The position numbers and the translations under genes are program-made. From NCBI GenBank assembly GCA_025618425.1, contig CM046838.1, forward strand, positions 9,741,527 to 9,805,526: a stretch of 64,000 nucleotides of DNA, given 5' to 3'. Of this stretch, positions 9,601-22,300 are shown piece by piece (the stretch's first letter is position 1; each line of letters starts with the position of its first letter). Below the pieces are notes generated by a model. It ran no database searches. It saw only the letters and a program-made list of their open reading frames with translations, and had not been told where the DNA came from. Origin of the DNA: Heliocidaris tuberculata. Its lineage: Eukaryota; Echinodermata; Echinoidea; Camarodonta; Echinometridae.

Positions 9601-12600
9601 GAAAATCATCCAATAAGCGCGAGCTACCATGATGTAATGTTAAATATTCATGACTCAACTGCACGCTATTTCTTACATATTAATTAATCGCAGCCCAAAA
9701 TGGCGTTCAACGTTTCTTCCACTACGAGTGATGACGATATTTGTAAGAGCTTAGAATATGCCGCTAGAATGTTGAAGATTGACAGATTCAAAGATTTGCA
9801 AGTTGATGCAATCAAATCTGCACTTAAAGGACAAGATGTTTTTGTGAATCTGCCTACTGGCTATGGAAAAAGTGTTATTTTTTACGCGCTACCACTCTGT
9901 GCTGATTACCTCCGTGGGCCAGGGATGGAGAGTGAGACTGCTGCTTCGCAAGGGCCAGGCGGATCCCCCGGGGCCTTGCCGGGCAGTGAAGTTGCTGGTA
10001 ACTCCTTGGTTACATCATTTTCTAGTCTATCATCTTCACGAAGCATTTTGTTGATTATTTCCCCTTTGGTGTCTCTGATGAGAGACCAGGTGAAGTCGCT
10101 CAAGAAACGTGGACTTCAAGCCGTCTATCTTGGGGACGCTTCGTCACAAGATGTGACTTTAGAAGGTATAATTTTGAATTTGACTCGGTCAAGATCTAAA
10201 AACTAACTGTGTTAGTGTTATTTGTTAATAACACTGTAACAGTGTTATGTCGGCTGTTCTTCGTCAACAAATGGTAGTTAGTCTCAATTTTTGTTCGTAT
10301 TTCCGTGTAACATCTCGTACTCGCGTGATATTGAGCACTTTCTGTAAGCTTCACTTTCGAAAAAAAGCTTTGATCATAGACTAATTCAACTTTTCAGAAT
10401 TGATGGAGATGCATCTATTGTTGAACGGTGACTTTTATTGCCCATTCTTCATTATTTGTAAATATATGATGATCTCTTGAGAAATATGTACATTTGTCTT
10501 ATTTCAAATTACCATGGTTTGTAAGCTAGAGATCGAATTCTTCATAATGTGCTTGTCTGTGAATGTATTTTGAGCAAGAGATTTACGTAATCCCCCCCCC
10601 CAAAAAAAAAAATAATAGACTAGTCCAGAATTGAAGTAAGAAATCCTTGAGATTTCATTGGCCAATTTGCTGGGCGATCGCCGCGGTAATCTAACTATTC
10701 TCGTTTCATGCATAATTCAGTAGGAAATCGTGCCTCATGAATATATAATTCAGGTCGGGTGTCAAGAGGCCCTCGGCGCAAGCGCCTCGGTTTTTCTGGC
10801 TCGCTTCGCTCGCCAGAAATTTTGCCTCCATATTGCCAAGGATTTCAACAGCGCCAGGGCCTCGACAAGAGGCTAGTCTTCCTCTAGCGTTTATATAAAA
10901 GACCATATTTTCGGTAAATCCTTCGACTATAAAGTTGATATTAAAATACAGTGGGCATGCGTGCGCATAATTTATTAACACGTATCGCACGGAATAATTT
11001 GTACGTACGTACGGTATGAGATATTCCGTAAGTACGCAATAAATTATTGCGTACGTACGGAATAATTTATTGCATATGTATGTATGGAATATTATCTCTT
11101 ACGTACGGAATAATATCTCGTACGTACGGAATAATATCTCGTACGTACGGAATAATTTTTTTTTTTTTTTTGGTTCGCAAAAATGGCATGTTTGGGGCTT
11201 CGTATTTTAATGAGCTTATTGATAATGATCCATTACCTCTCCAATACAAATTTTATGATTTTCCTTTGTAAAAAATTGTATTTTTCATTGGCAAAACCCA
11301 TGTCAAATTTCCCCAATACATGTATGTACATATAGGCCCTTCATATCTGTACAGTATTCCACCAGTAGGGCTTGGCGTGCACCACAGGCGTACCGAGTGG
11401 GGGGGGGGGGGTATTTTGGTTGTTTTAGGTGTTTAAACACTCCCCTTTAGCACCCCAAAATGCTGATGACCTTTTTTTTTCTTTTTTTGCTTGTCAGAAA
11501 ATTTTCAGAATATTAGGCCCCCTGCCTCACCAAATCCTGGATCGGCCGCTGATTAAATGATTAAGTTGAGATGAAGAATAATCTTAAACACCCCCCTCTA
11601 AAAAAAAAAAAAATCCTGGGTATGCCTATGGTGTGTACACACATGCAGCAGCACCGCAAACCCTTGTAAGCAGGGCTCTACACAAAAAGGCCCCCAGAAG
11701 ACATATGCACCCAAAATCTAAATCTGGACTTCAAAAATTTTGAAATTTTTTACATAGAGCTCATGTTCCCTACAAAGTCACTAAAAATCTCAATCCGGCC
11801 CCCTTAAGTAAAAAGTTAGTGTGGAGTCCTGCTTATAAGCGTAAAGAAGATTATACCAAAACAAGGACAATGCAGACAAATACAGTATGCCACTATCAAG
11901 ATGGGGAGGGGGGGGGGGGTTAGAATTGTTGATGTTTAAGAGGGTAACTTGAAATTTGAAATCATTTATGTATATCCTGGCAATATTTGCATTTAATCAC
12001 AAACTTTTTATGCAGAAATCATGAAGAAATATAAAAGTTAGGTTTAAATAAATAATGCTTAGCGGGAGAAATAATTTGATTATATGGTGTGATGTAAAGA
12101 CTGACCAAGAGTCTATTCCGTGTACCAGCATTTAGTATTTACTGATGAGTCACTGCATAAAATGGTCACCTAAGGTAGTAGAATTTGCAGAAAATTGTGC
12201 CTGCAAATTGTCTGTTTGGAGCAAGAAGAGTGTAACTCTGTATAAATGATGGGACTTAGCGCCCTTCTGGCTCCAAGGAGACAAAAAATCTATATACACA
12301 AAGTTCAGTGTTAGTAAAAATAATGTGCAAAGTGTGAAAAATTTTGTGTTTATGTTTCACTCTGACACAAGTGACCATGTCAAAATGTTTCACATCCTCT
12401 ATTAGGTTTTCTAACTATCTACAGTGATGAAAAATTGTCAGTCTCTGATACTGAAAAAAGTTTCAAATCCTTGCTTTGGTCTCACTGTGGTTACAGTGTC
12501 CTACATGTACGTCACACAGTGTGGAAATTGTGTGTTCATTGTAAAAAAGCTACAGATGAGCTGTTGAGTCTCACTGTGGCATTCACACTGTGTATTAGTC

Positions 12601-13313
12601 TGACAGTGACCCTAAAGATGTTCAAAGTCATCTCTGATCTCAATGTGGCCACAGTGTGTAACACCATCACACAGTGAGAAAGCAACATTATCTTTAAGAA
12701 TACTCCTTATCTGTGATCTTTGTGGCTACGGTATGTCATATTTAATTACACAATGTGAAGATAGTGTCACTGTATTCACTCTCTATTCTGTCTGTATGCT
12801 ATTAAGGTGTAATAAATCATCTCCTTGGTCTATTTGTGCCTAGCGTGTCACAGAGTGTGAAAATACTGTGCTCACTTGATGACAGTGACGCTGTGAAAAT
12901 ACTCCAGTCTGTGGCCACAGTCTGAAAGTAATTTTTCTACAGTAGTCTAGAAATGTTTCAAACCTTCTCTTTGTTCTCTCTGTGGCTACAGTACTTCACA
13001 CTGTTGAAAACTGTGAAATACATGTAAGTTAGTTCACCCTTTTGCATTGATCCAATGAAAAATGCTCAAAATGCGCACTTTGGTCAATAACTGTTCATGG
13101 TGTTTAGATCATATATGAAAGGAAATGAGAGAATAATGGTTGCATAGCTGAAATCGAAAGTTCCCCAGAGCTGTCCTCCCTTATGAAATTTTTGCAAAGA
13201 ACGCCAAATCACCAGTGCCTTAACCACTAGACAATGGAGACGGGCCAGTGGTTTCGGCGACACCAGATTCAATTGACCGACAGATTGACAAATCTTCAAC
13301 TGCATTGCACTTA

Positions 13314-13358
<45 letters not shown>

Positions 13359-16300
13359 CACTGGATACCGCTTTTCGGAGACACATGACAATGTGGTTTA
13401 TTTGATTATTTCGTTATAATAGCGCCACCTACGTAAAGGAGACACAAGTACAAAGAAAAAATACAAAGAGTGTCTCCCTATTACACCGGTTTTGGGTTTA
13501 TATACATGTGTATATATATATATGCATATACTTATATCTACATGTAACATTAAGGTGAATCCTTTTAATGCAAATTGTTCACATTCGCCTTGACGCACGT
13601 TCACCTTCGGCTTAACGTTGAATTTCTATTGTGACAGAATAAACCGCATTGTTAGGATTCACCTTTCTGTAGGAGATAGGCGTATGTATATATGTATATA
13701 CATACACATACATGTATGCATGTATATCTTTTTTGTGTTAGAGTGAAGGAGTAATATAAGGTAATAATAATATGTTACCTTTATATATATATTGAATATT
13801 TCAATGCGCTTGACAGTGTTATTTATTATTACCCCTGGTCAATGGATTTCAAGCCCGCACACAAGTGCGCACAATCTCCACTTCCTACCATGTTGCACTG
13901 TTCACATGCATGCATGTAGGGCAATGGCAAAAACAGTCACTTGACTTGACTATCCTGGGAAAGAAATAGTATTGTGATATATGTAGTTTAGAAATCGTGT
14001 TGTTATTTAGTGGCAGGGGTAAAATATATTTGCCTCCTTCAAATTGTTGAAAAAAGTTATTGCATCTCATTAAAGGCCAAGTCCACACTAATATCAAGTT
14101 GATTTGAATAAATAGAGTAAAATCAAACAAGCATAACAGTGAAAATTTTATTGAAATTGGATGTAAAATAGTTAAGAAATCGTGTTGTTATTTAGTGGCA
14201 GGGGTAAAAATATATTTGCCTCCTTCAAATTGTTGAAAAAAGTTATTGCATCTCATTAAAGGCCAAGTCCACACTAATATCAAGTTGATTTGAATAAATA
14301 GAGTAAAATCAAACAAGCATAACAGTGAAAATTTTATTGAAATTGGATGTAAAATAAGAAAGTTATGACATTTTGAAATTTTGCATTATTTCTTGAAACA
14401 GTGATATAATGCGCAACATGGGCGGTATGCAAATAAGTGAACCAATGATGTCAAACACTCACTTTTCCTTTATGTATTTTATTATATGAAATATCATATA
14501 TTTCAATTTTTTGCTTCAATAATGTACATAAAACATGGTTTGATACTTTATGGAACATGTAAAAGCATCATTATTGTAACTTATTTTGATACAAGGGAGA
14601 GATTCTTTATTATCACAAGCATAAAAATTGAAATATTTGAAATTTTATATAATAAAATTCACAAGAAAAAGTGTGCGTGTGACATTATTGGTTCACTCAT
14701 TTGCATACCGCCCATGTTATGCATATCACTGTTTCATGAAATAATACAAAATTTCAAAATGCCATAACATTCTTATTTTACATCCGATTTCAGTGAAATT
14801 TTCACTGTTATACTTGTTTAATTTTACTCTATTTATTCAAATTAACTTGATATTAGTGTGGACTTGGCCTTTAACTTTAAAAATGTATGTATATCATTTT
14901 TCTTACCATTAAAACAATTGCAGTGAATGCTTTTTATGTGTTTTGAAAAACCAATGTCATTTTAGTGCCAAAAGAACAGCTTATTGCAACTTATTTGAAA
15001 AAAAATGATTAATAAAAATTCCAAATGCTAAATACATGTACATGTATCATGAGTTTATTCTTTGAAAGTTTGGATGTAAGATGTCACAAGAGACAAGTTA
15101 TTGAAATATTTAGAAGTAATGTGATGAGTATAAACTATTTAATTTATTCACAAACACTGTTCTCTGTCACAGTTTGATGATCCCAAATGATTTGAATAAA
15201 TACCAATATTGTCTTCACCTATAAGAAATCTCAGAAGATACATCCTGTTGAATTTATTATGTTAGTTTGTTAATTTCATTTTATATGGTTTCTGTAAATG
15301 AAAATATCCAAGAGACGGGTGACACAAAGATTTCAAAATAATAATAAAATTCAAAATGATAAAAAAAACACCCTAAAACGCACAAAATTTAAAAGTTACA
15401 TGTAACAGTATTAGTGCTGGTATCGGCATGGAAAATCTATGTCGCCATGTCGCAATAAAATTAACGCCGATGTCGACATGTGTCGACATCTGGACATGAG
15501 TCAAACAAGTCTAAACTCGGGTCGCTCCCGTAGTGACTGTACACTATTAAACCAGAGTTACCCGACACAAATTCACAAGAGCTTTACATGGAATACATGC
15601 ACTATGTCCTCACGGGCTCACACTCGCAGTCATACTCACTTACAGTTCTCAAAGATGCACACTGTCAACTATTTGCCCCAAAATTTGTTTTGTATGATCC
15701 AATTTATCAAGCATTAATGAAAGTCATGCGGTGCGAGTCAGCTAGTGTCGCATATCTAGGCATGTACATGTACGCAATGTATACCGGTCGCAGCTAGATG
15801 ATACGCAGCGATCGTGTCGCGCGCGCGCGCTGCTAATGCGTATGTGAAACAAATCACGTACGCGCGCACGACGCCACGGCGAGGTACATGTAATTATATA
15901 AGACCCATTTTATGTCGCCATCGGAGCATGCGTGTCGACATGTCGGCAAAGTCCAAAACCAGTACTTTTGTCGCCATAGTGGCGACATCAGGCATGTCGA
16001 TACCAGCACTAAACAGTATAGGTATATGATTTCTGTAGGCACTGTGATTTGATGATTGATAGGCCCCCAATGATTCACAATATAATAATATAATAATATG
16101 TTTGTAAACATTAAAACTTTGAATAGGAGTTAATATAATAATTTTCCTGTGTGAGGGTGGGATGTGCATTTCTATATTTGTGTATCTTGGGTAAAATCAG
16201 GAAACTTTAAAAAAAAAAGATACTTATGTTGTCTACAAAATTTACCTTTGGTAGTTTTGAATTTGAAAGCTATACTTACTCTCATCATCTAAGTTAGAAT

Positions 16301-19300
16301 TGATGTACAGTCAAACCTGTCTATTAAGGCCACCCAAGGGAAACAGAAAAAGTGGCCACTGTAGACAGGTGGCCTTTATAGACAGGTTCTAAGACACATA
16401 TTTCTTGCTTTATGGAGGCAATATAAGTGACCACTATAGACAAGTGGTCACTATAGACAGGTGGCGGCTAAGACAGGTTTGACTGTATTTGGAGTTACTT
16501 TGATTTGATGTTCATGATATCAAAATAGTTATTGGAAGAATAATAATGATCAATAATAATAACCATGTAGCACATAACGGAATGAATCATCATTCTTTAT
16601 GTAAAATGAAACAACAAATGCATACCGTTTGCTTCATTGTTTAAAATCTTTTCACTTTTATCATTTTGTTTGTTGTAACAGATAAGGTGGGAGAAAAATA
16701 TCACATTAGGAGAGCCTCCGGGGTTTCTGCACTCATGGTGGTGGTAAGTATTACAATATGATGTAAGATAGCAAAGGTTATGTGAGGAGAAATAAATGTT
16801 TCTTGTTTGGAGCCAGAAGGGCGTTAAATCTGTGTTAAAATATACATGTATGAGTTAACACTCTTTTGGCTCTCAACAGATGATGTATTAGTATACTCGG
16901 TGTAAAAAAAACACAAACATATGACACTTTTGATTGAAAATGACTGAAAAAGTACAACTAGTATTAAGCTGAACTTTGCACATTTTAATGTTTAATAGTG
17001 TTGAGTTTAGTGGGAGTGAGTTTGATAACATGTTCTAAAATAATGATGCTTGGAGTTATGAAATAAGTATAAAACAGATTTCCAGTTTTTCTACGGGGGA
17101 AGTCACATGGAAGACAATTTGTGTTTGGTCAATTGTAACTCTAAAGCTTCATAACTTTTTTCTTCAAACTTTCAAAGATCTTTTTCTCTCAGTTTATTCT
17201 TGTAATTGAACAACTTGATTGCCGGGGTGCACTTTTCCCTTTAAATAGTTTTCAAAAGTGAAACGTCAGTGAAACTTGTCATCTTTGTTGTGGTCAGTCC
17301 TCCTTACATGTATTTGTTGCATGATGCTGGCCTGGAAATTTTGATATTCATAACTGCTTGCTTAATTTAACTACATATATAAAAGAATGAGATACCATAG
17401 TTTTTGCTCCCTACCCCTGATTTAGTAAGTAGAAAGAAATGTAGATTGTAGCATAACTAGAGAAAAATTGTTAGAGATGATAAAAGAATAACATATGTAA
17501 GAATATAAAGGAGTGATATTCTTAACATTGCTGATGATATTAATGTATCTTTTTATATTCCATGTTTTCTTCCAGTGTATTTTGGGATTTATATTGTGCT
17601 GCGCCAGAGAGGAGAGAAACATGTGAACATTCAAGTGAAGCGAAGGCCTTCCATGATTATGTGAGTATGGGCATTTTAGGCTATTTAAGGGTGCTCGGAC
17701 ATATGCTCTGGCAACAATAGACCTGGTCGCAAGTATATTCAAATTTTATGCATACTTTGAAAACAAAGGTTGTTCTTGACAACCTGAAAGCCCGGGGGGC
17801 CACTCAGGTATATTGGTGTACATATGCGCGTCCAAAAAAACGCGTAAAAAGGGGTCTTTTTTTCAACCAGGACGCGTAACGCGCGTTACGTGTTAAGGGG
17901 TCCGAAAACGCCAATTTTCAACAAAAAGGGGGTGCTGAACGGAATGCGGCCAAACGCGTTTAGGGGGTCATTTTCATTCCGGCGGCAATGGTACGAATAA
18001 AACATTTTTAGTCCGATTTTCAGGAACTTGAACGGTGGCGTGCGCAGAAAAACGGGTGTTTGATCTCAATTACAGGAACCTACATGTAGGGAGTTGACCC
18101 GGGAGTTAAGGCGTTGTTAAATAGCTTTATGTGTGTGATTATTGTGCATGGATTTCTTGCCGATACAGTTTATTTCTCTGGAAGTAAATTACAAAAGTGA
18201 CAAATGATGATCGTGTATTAAACCTAACGGAGTACACAGTTTGAAACCTGTCCTACAGAATTGAAGTAAATAATAACATTTGTAATTTAACCAACAGCAG
18301 TTCCTATATGTGCAGTTTATTTAGTTTGCCTTGTGTGAAGAATTTATCCACCAAAGGTGAAGAATATGTCAGTTTGCAAAAGGTGATCTTGAATTCAATT
18401 TTTTATTTTTTTATGTTGGTTAAGTTAATCTTGTTTAGGGAGTAATATTTAAGACAAACTTGTTTAGGGGGCAATATTTCAATCAAACCTGTTTAGGGGG
18501 GTAATTTTTATGAAAAAACATGCGAAATCCTCGTTAAGGGGTAATTTTTACGAAAAAAAGCACGCGAAATCCTTGTTAAGGGGTGTCTTTTCACCAAAGT
18601 ATGAAACTTGTTTAGGGGGCATTTTTTAAATCCATGGACACGCATGTGTACACCAATATACCTGAGTGCCCCCCCCCCCCCCCCCCCCGGCCTGAAAGCT
18701 TGTCAGAGGCTTGTCAGACATAGCAACAAGTAATGTTTGCAAACTGGATTCCAAGTTTTGTAGTTCATTCACTAATAACAGGTTAATGGAATACCTCATT
18801 ACAAGGTCCCCAGGAAAGAAACATCCATAAATTTGAATAACTTTGTGAACAGGGGCCCGTTGCATTTGATTTTCCTGAGTTGCGTTCAAATGCAAGTTTT
18901 GTGCAACGGGCCCCAGGTCTATTACTCTGAGCTCTATTTCGTCAAAGATGTGGGGTTGGGTTTTGGGTTAAGGTTACAGTTAGGTTTTAGGTTATGTTTA
19001 GGGAGGGGTTTAAGGGTAGGCATAGTGTTTCATCCAGGGTTTAAGGTAAGATTTTGGTTAGTGTGGGATTTACAGCAGGGCAATTGTCACTGGAGCATGT
19101 GTCATACTATCCATGTAAGACAATTTGGTTTTGCAGGCATTTCCAGTGAGTTGAATCCACAGTAATTTTTCAGTTTATCCAGTGACTGAGCTTAGGATGG
19201 TGCTGCAGTGCAAAATACTTAAAGTTTCTTTTTCAGTCTGTAATGTTTTCTCAGATGTGACTTCTTCCAATTTAAGAGTTTTTTAGTAAGCATTTGTAGG

Positions 19301-22300
19301 AATGGATTAAATGCTGAGCACATTCCTGAATGACCTTTGACTGATTCCAGTTTGAAAATGTGTCAGTGGCTCACTCTGGAATGAATAGAAATCACTGTGA
19401 AAGTGATGGAGGTGCTCCAGTAGGCCTATACCACAAGTATACCATCTGTATACCACTAACAAGTGCTCACAAGAAACAGATACAAACAGAAACAAACTAA
19501 ACACCAAGTCACTAGCATGGGCCGCAGAACCAGGGGGGGGGGGGCAGCCCCCCCCCCCCCACTTTTTTGAGTAGACACATTTCATGAAATCTTGGAAAAG
19601 AGGTTCGAAAATTGTCAGTAATGAGTGAAATCAAATCAGCCCTCCCACTTTCTAAAACGCTTCGTGGCCCCTGACTAGGATCCAGAAACAGTCAAGATAA
19701 CTGTCAACAGATTTCCCTGTATTTAAAAGTGCCACTAAACACTAAAGTAGGTAGATTCATTGTCAATGAACCTCCTTCATGATGTTGTGACTGTAAAGGA
19801 ACCACGAGTCCATCTGCTACAGCAGATTTTGCTGTCCAGCTTGACTACAGATGAAGTTATAGGGGAGGGTGTCAGTCATGTGCAGTCTGGGCACAGGCTT
19901 GTTGCATATTTGTCAAACAGAGATTTCTGGCTTAAAAGTGGATAACTTGTGTATTATGATGACAAATTTTGCTGGAGGTTTTGAGTTGAGTGATAAGAAA
20001 TTAAAGTTGAAATTGTAAAATTATAAATTTTCTTTAATTCATTAATATTATCATTGTTGTTATTATTATTATCATTATTATTAGTAGTAGTACTGTACAT
20101 GTAGTTGTTATTATTATTGTTATTTTTATCATTTTGTGGGGTAGACATTCAGTGAATTTCTCAATAGTTAGCAGCCTGCCATGTGTTTACCGGTAAATTA
20201 TTTGAGTCACAGCACCAATTCATATACATGTACATGTATATGTATCTGCTTAAAACATATGTTTTATATATTTATATCTTTACATTATCTTTTTGTGCTT
20301 GATGGAGAAAGAAATACAAGTGAAATGAATTGAAAAGGCAATTCTACTTTCATTCAATAAGAAAACACAATTTTTGTGCAGCATTGAATGAAATGTTACT
20401 TTTTTCTTACAATGTACTTGTAATATGATCAATATTAGAATTCTCAGCCTGTAGAAAATTAATGTTGCATAACACTACTTTTTATTCAAACATTAGTAAC
20501 TGAACCATTCTTGAATTCCGTTTATGATTTGTATTTTTACTTAACTTTGAAGAGAGAAATGATTGATCAAATAATTCAAATTTTTGAAGATTTTGAAAAA
20601 CATCGTCTCACACACACAGAAAGAAAAAAAGAAAAAGAAATGTGACAATAAAAAAGAGAGAGAGTATTACGGTTCAAATTTTTGTCAGCAAGAGTTTTGA
20701 GCCCCGTTGCATAAAACTTACCATTAACAATAACTTTGCCATCAATGGTAACTCCCATGGAAACCTTGATTTTGATTGGCTGTTGAGTGATGTACTACCA
20801 TAGTACATGTAGTTACCATTGATAGCAGAGTTACATGTACCATTAATGGTAAGTTTTATGCAACGGGGCCCTGGTAAGAAAATTTGACTAACTGGTCTAA
20901 TGAAATACATAGCCACTCAGATCAGTTCTATATTCTATTTTTTATTTATCCTGTGAAAACTTATAAAAGAGATTAGAAAAAGAAAAGAATAGATGGGAGC
21001 AAACTTCAACAAAGAGCAATTCTCTCAGAAAGAAGCTTTGATGTAAGCTATTAAAGTAAAATGTTAAATTGTACATACATGTACATTACCCAAGGTAATC
21101 TTCCCTTTTTGTAAAAAAAACAATGAGAAATACAAAAGAGCCCAATTAAAGAAACATTTTGATGCTTGTCATTGACAACCCAGGCTTCAGCCACTTGTGA
21201 TACATGTATATTGATGAAATTCTGGTGGCAGATGTGTAAGTTAAAAAAATATTGCTGCATTTCCCATTTGTTTAATTTGCAAAGTTTTTTCATCCCACCC
21301 AAATACATGTATCTGAACAATAACATATTACAATATTTGGCTAAAATGCTTTTTTGCCATGGGATACACTTATTATTATTTAGTGGAACAGCCATGTAGG
21401 CTCAAAGCATTCAAGGAACCATTCCCTACTAGGTACAATGTACCTATTTAGTACACCATGGATATAATTGCAGGGTGACAGCCCATATTCTTGCAATAAG
21501 TCAGTTCATGGTTACGGTCTGTGCTATGAGCAGATAAAGGTCATTGCAGACCAAATTGTGAAATACACAGAGACAGAATACTGGATACGTGCTCATAAAA
21601 GTTATGTAATCATTATTCATTTATGCACAAGCAGTGCACTCCATGATACACAGGTGGAAGTATTCTTTGAAAGGTGAAACAAAGGCTATTTATGGCTCCT
21701 ACATGTATGCAGCACCTCCATCGCTACATAGGAGTGATAAATTTCAAAATAGGAACAAAGTGGGACTTTTGGGACATGTGCTAACCATGAACTGGTCTGT
21801 TAACATATGTTTCTGTGGGAGAACTGTATTAGGACATTGCTGTTAGAGGGTTGAATTTTGCCGTGGCATAAACTGTGCTGTAATCTTTAGGACCTACCTT
21901 AACAAATGGGCGTCCAAATTTATGTATGAAACATAATAGAGAATCATATGTATGAAAAATAATAGAGAATCATATGTATGTGTATGATTGGTTGTTTACA
22001 ACTTGCGTCCATTGCACAAACTGACTATAAAAAAATTTGGGAGAAAATTGTGATCAGAGCAGGGTTGGCAAAAATCAAATCAACTTGACTATAATTGTCT
22101 TGATTTAAAAAAAGATCACTTATTTAAATAACAAGAAAGAAGTAATTTTATTGTTGATTTTGTTGATGGACCCCAAAATCACTCTAAAATCATTGCTTTA
22201 TTATTTGCATTATTGCTCCATGGGCCTGTAACATAAAGAGATACAATCAATCTTACGATCAATTGTAACTCTTCAGTACATGGTTTGCCATACATGTAGA

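Larger units (their letters stand above)
7721..11205. mobile_element. 3.5 kb inverted-repeat DNA transposon in SSBP intron 2
   Basis: The ends are inverted copies of ATACGAAGCCCCAAACATGC and CATTTTTG (7721-7748) against CAAAAATG and GCATGTTTGGGGCTTCGTAT (11178-11205). TTTA stands outside both ends (7717-7720, 11206-11209), a possible 4 bp duplication. Just inside, each arm has an A/T run and then an array of palindromic TTCCGTACGTACG units joined by CAATAATA or AGATAATA (7767-7892 and about 10991-11157). The interior holds a GC-rich repeat pair, a nested inverted-repeat element and a RecQ-like helicase fragment. No transposase is visible, so it is non-autonomous or decayed. Academ-type elements combine short duplications with a helicase, which is one possible affinity, but this is inference. 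Confidence 0.8.

Noticed and set aside
9170..9664. 164-codon - strand ORF
   Set aside because: It runs through the inverted-repeat arm with no domain, and the mirrored arm gives an equivalent meaningless frame (10706-10990).
19515..19672. Possible hAT MITE CATGGGCCGC...GTGGCCCCTG
   Set aside because: Inverted ends are weak and only ACTAG is shared at the borders, not in the register of an 8 bp duplication.
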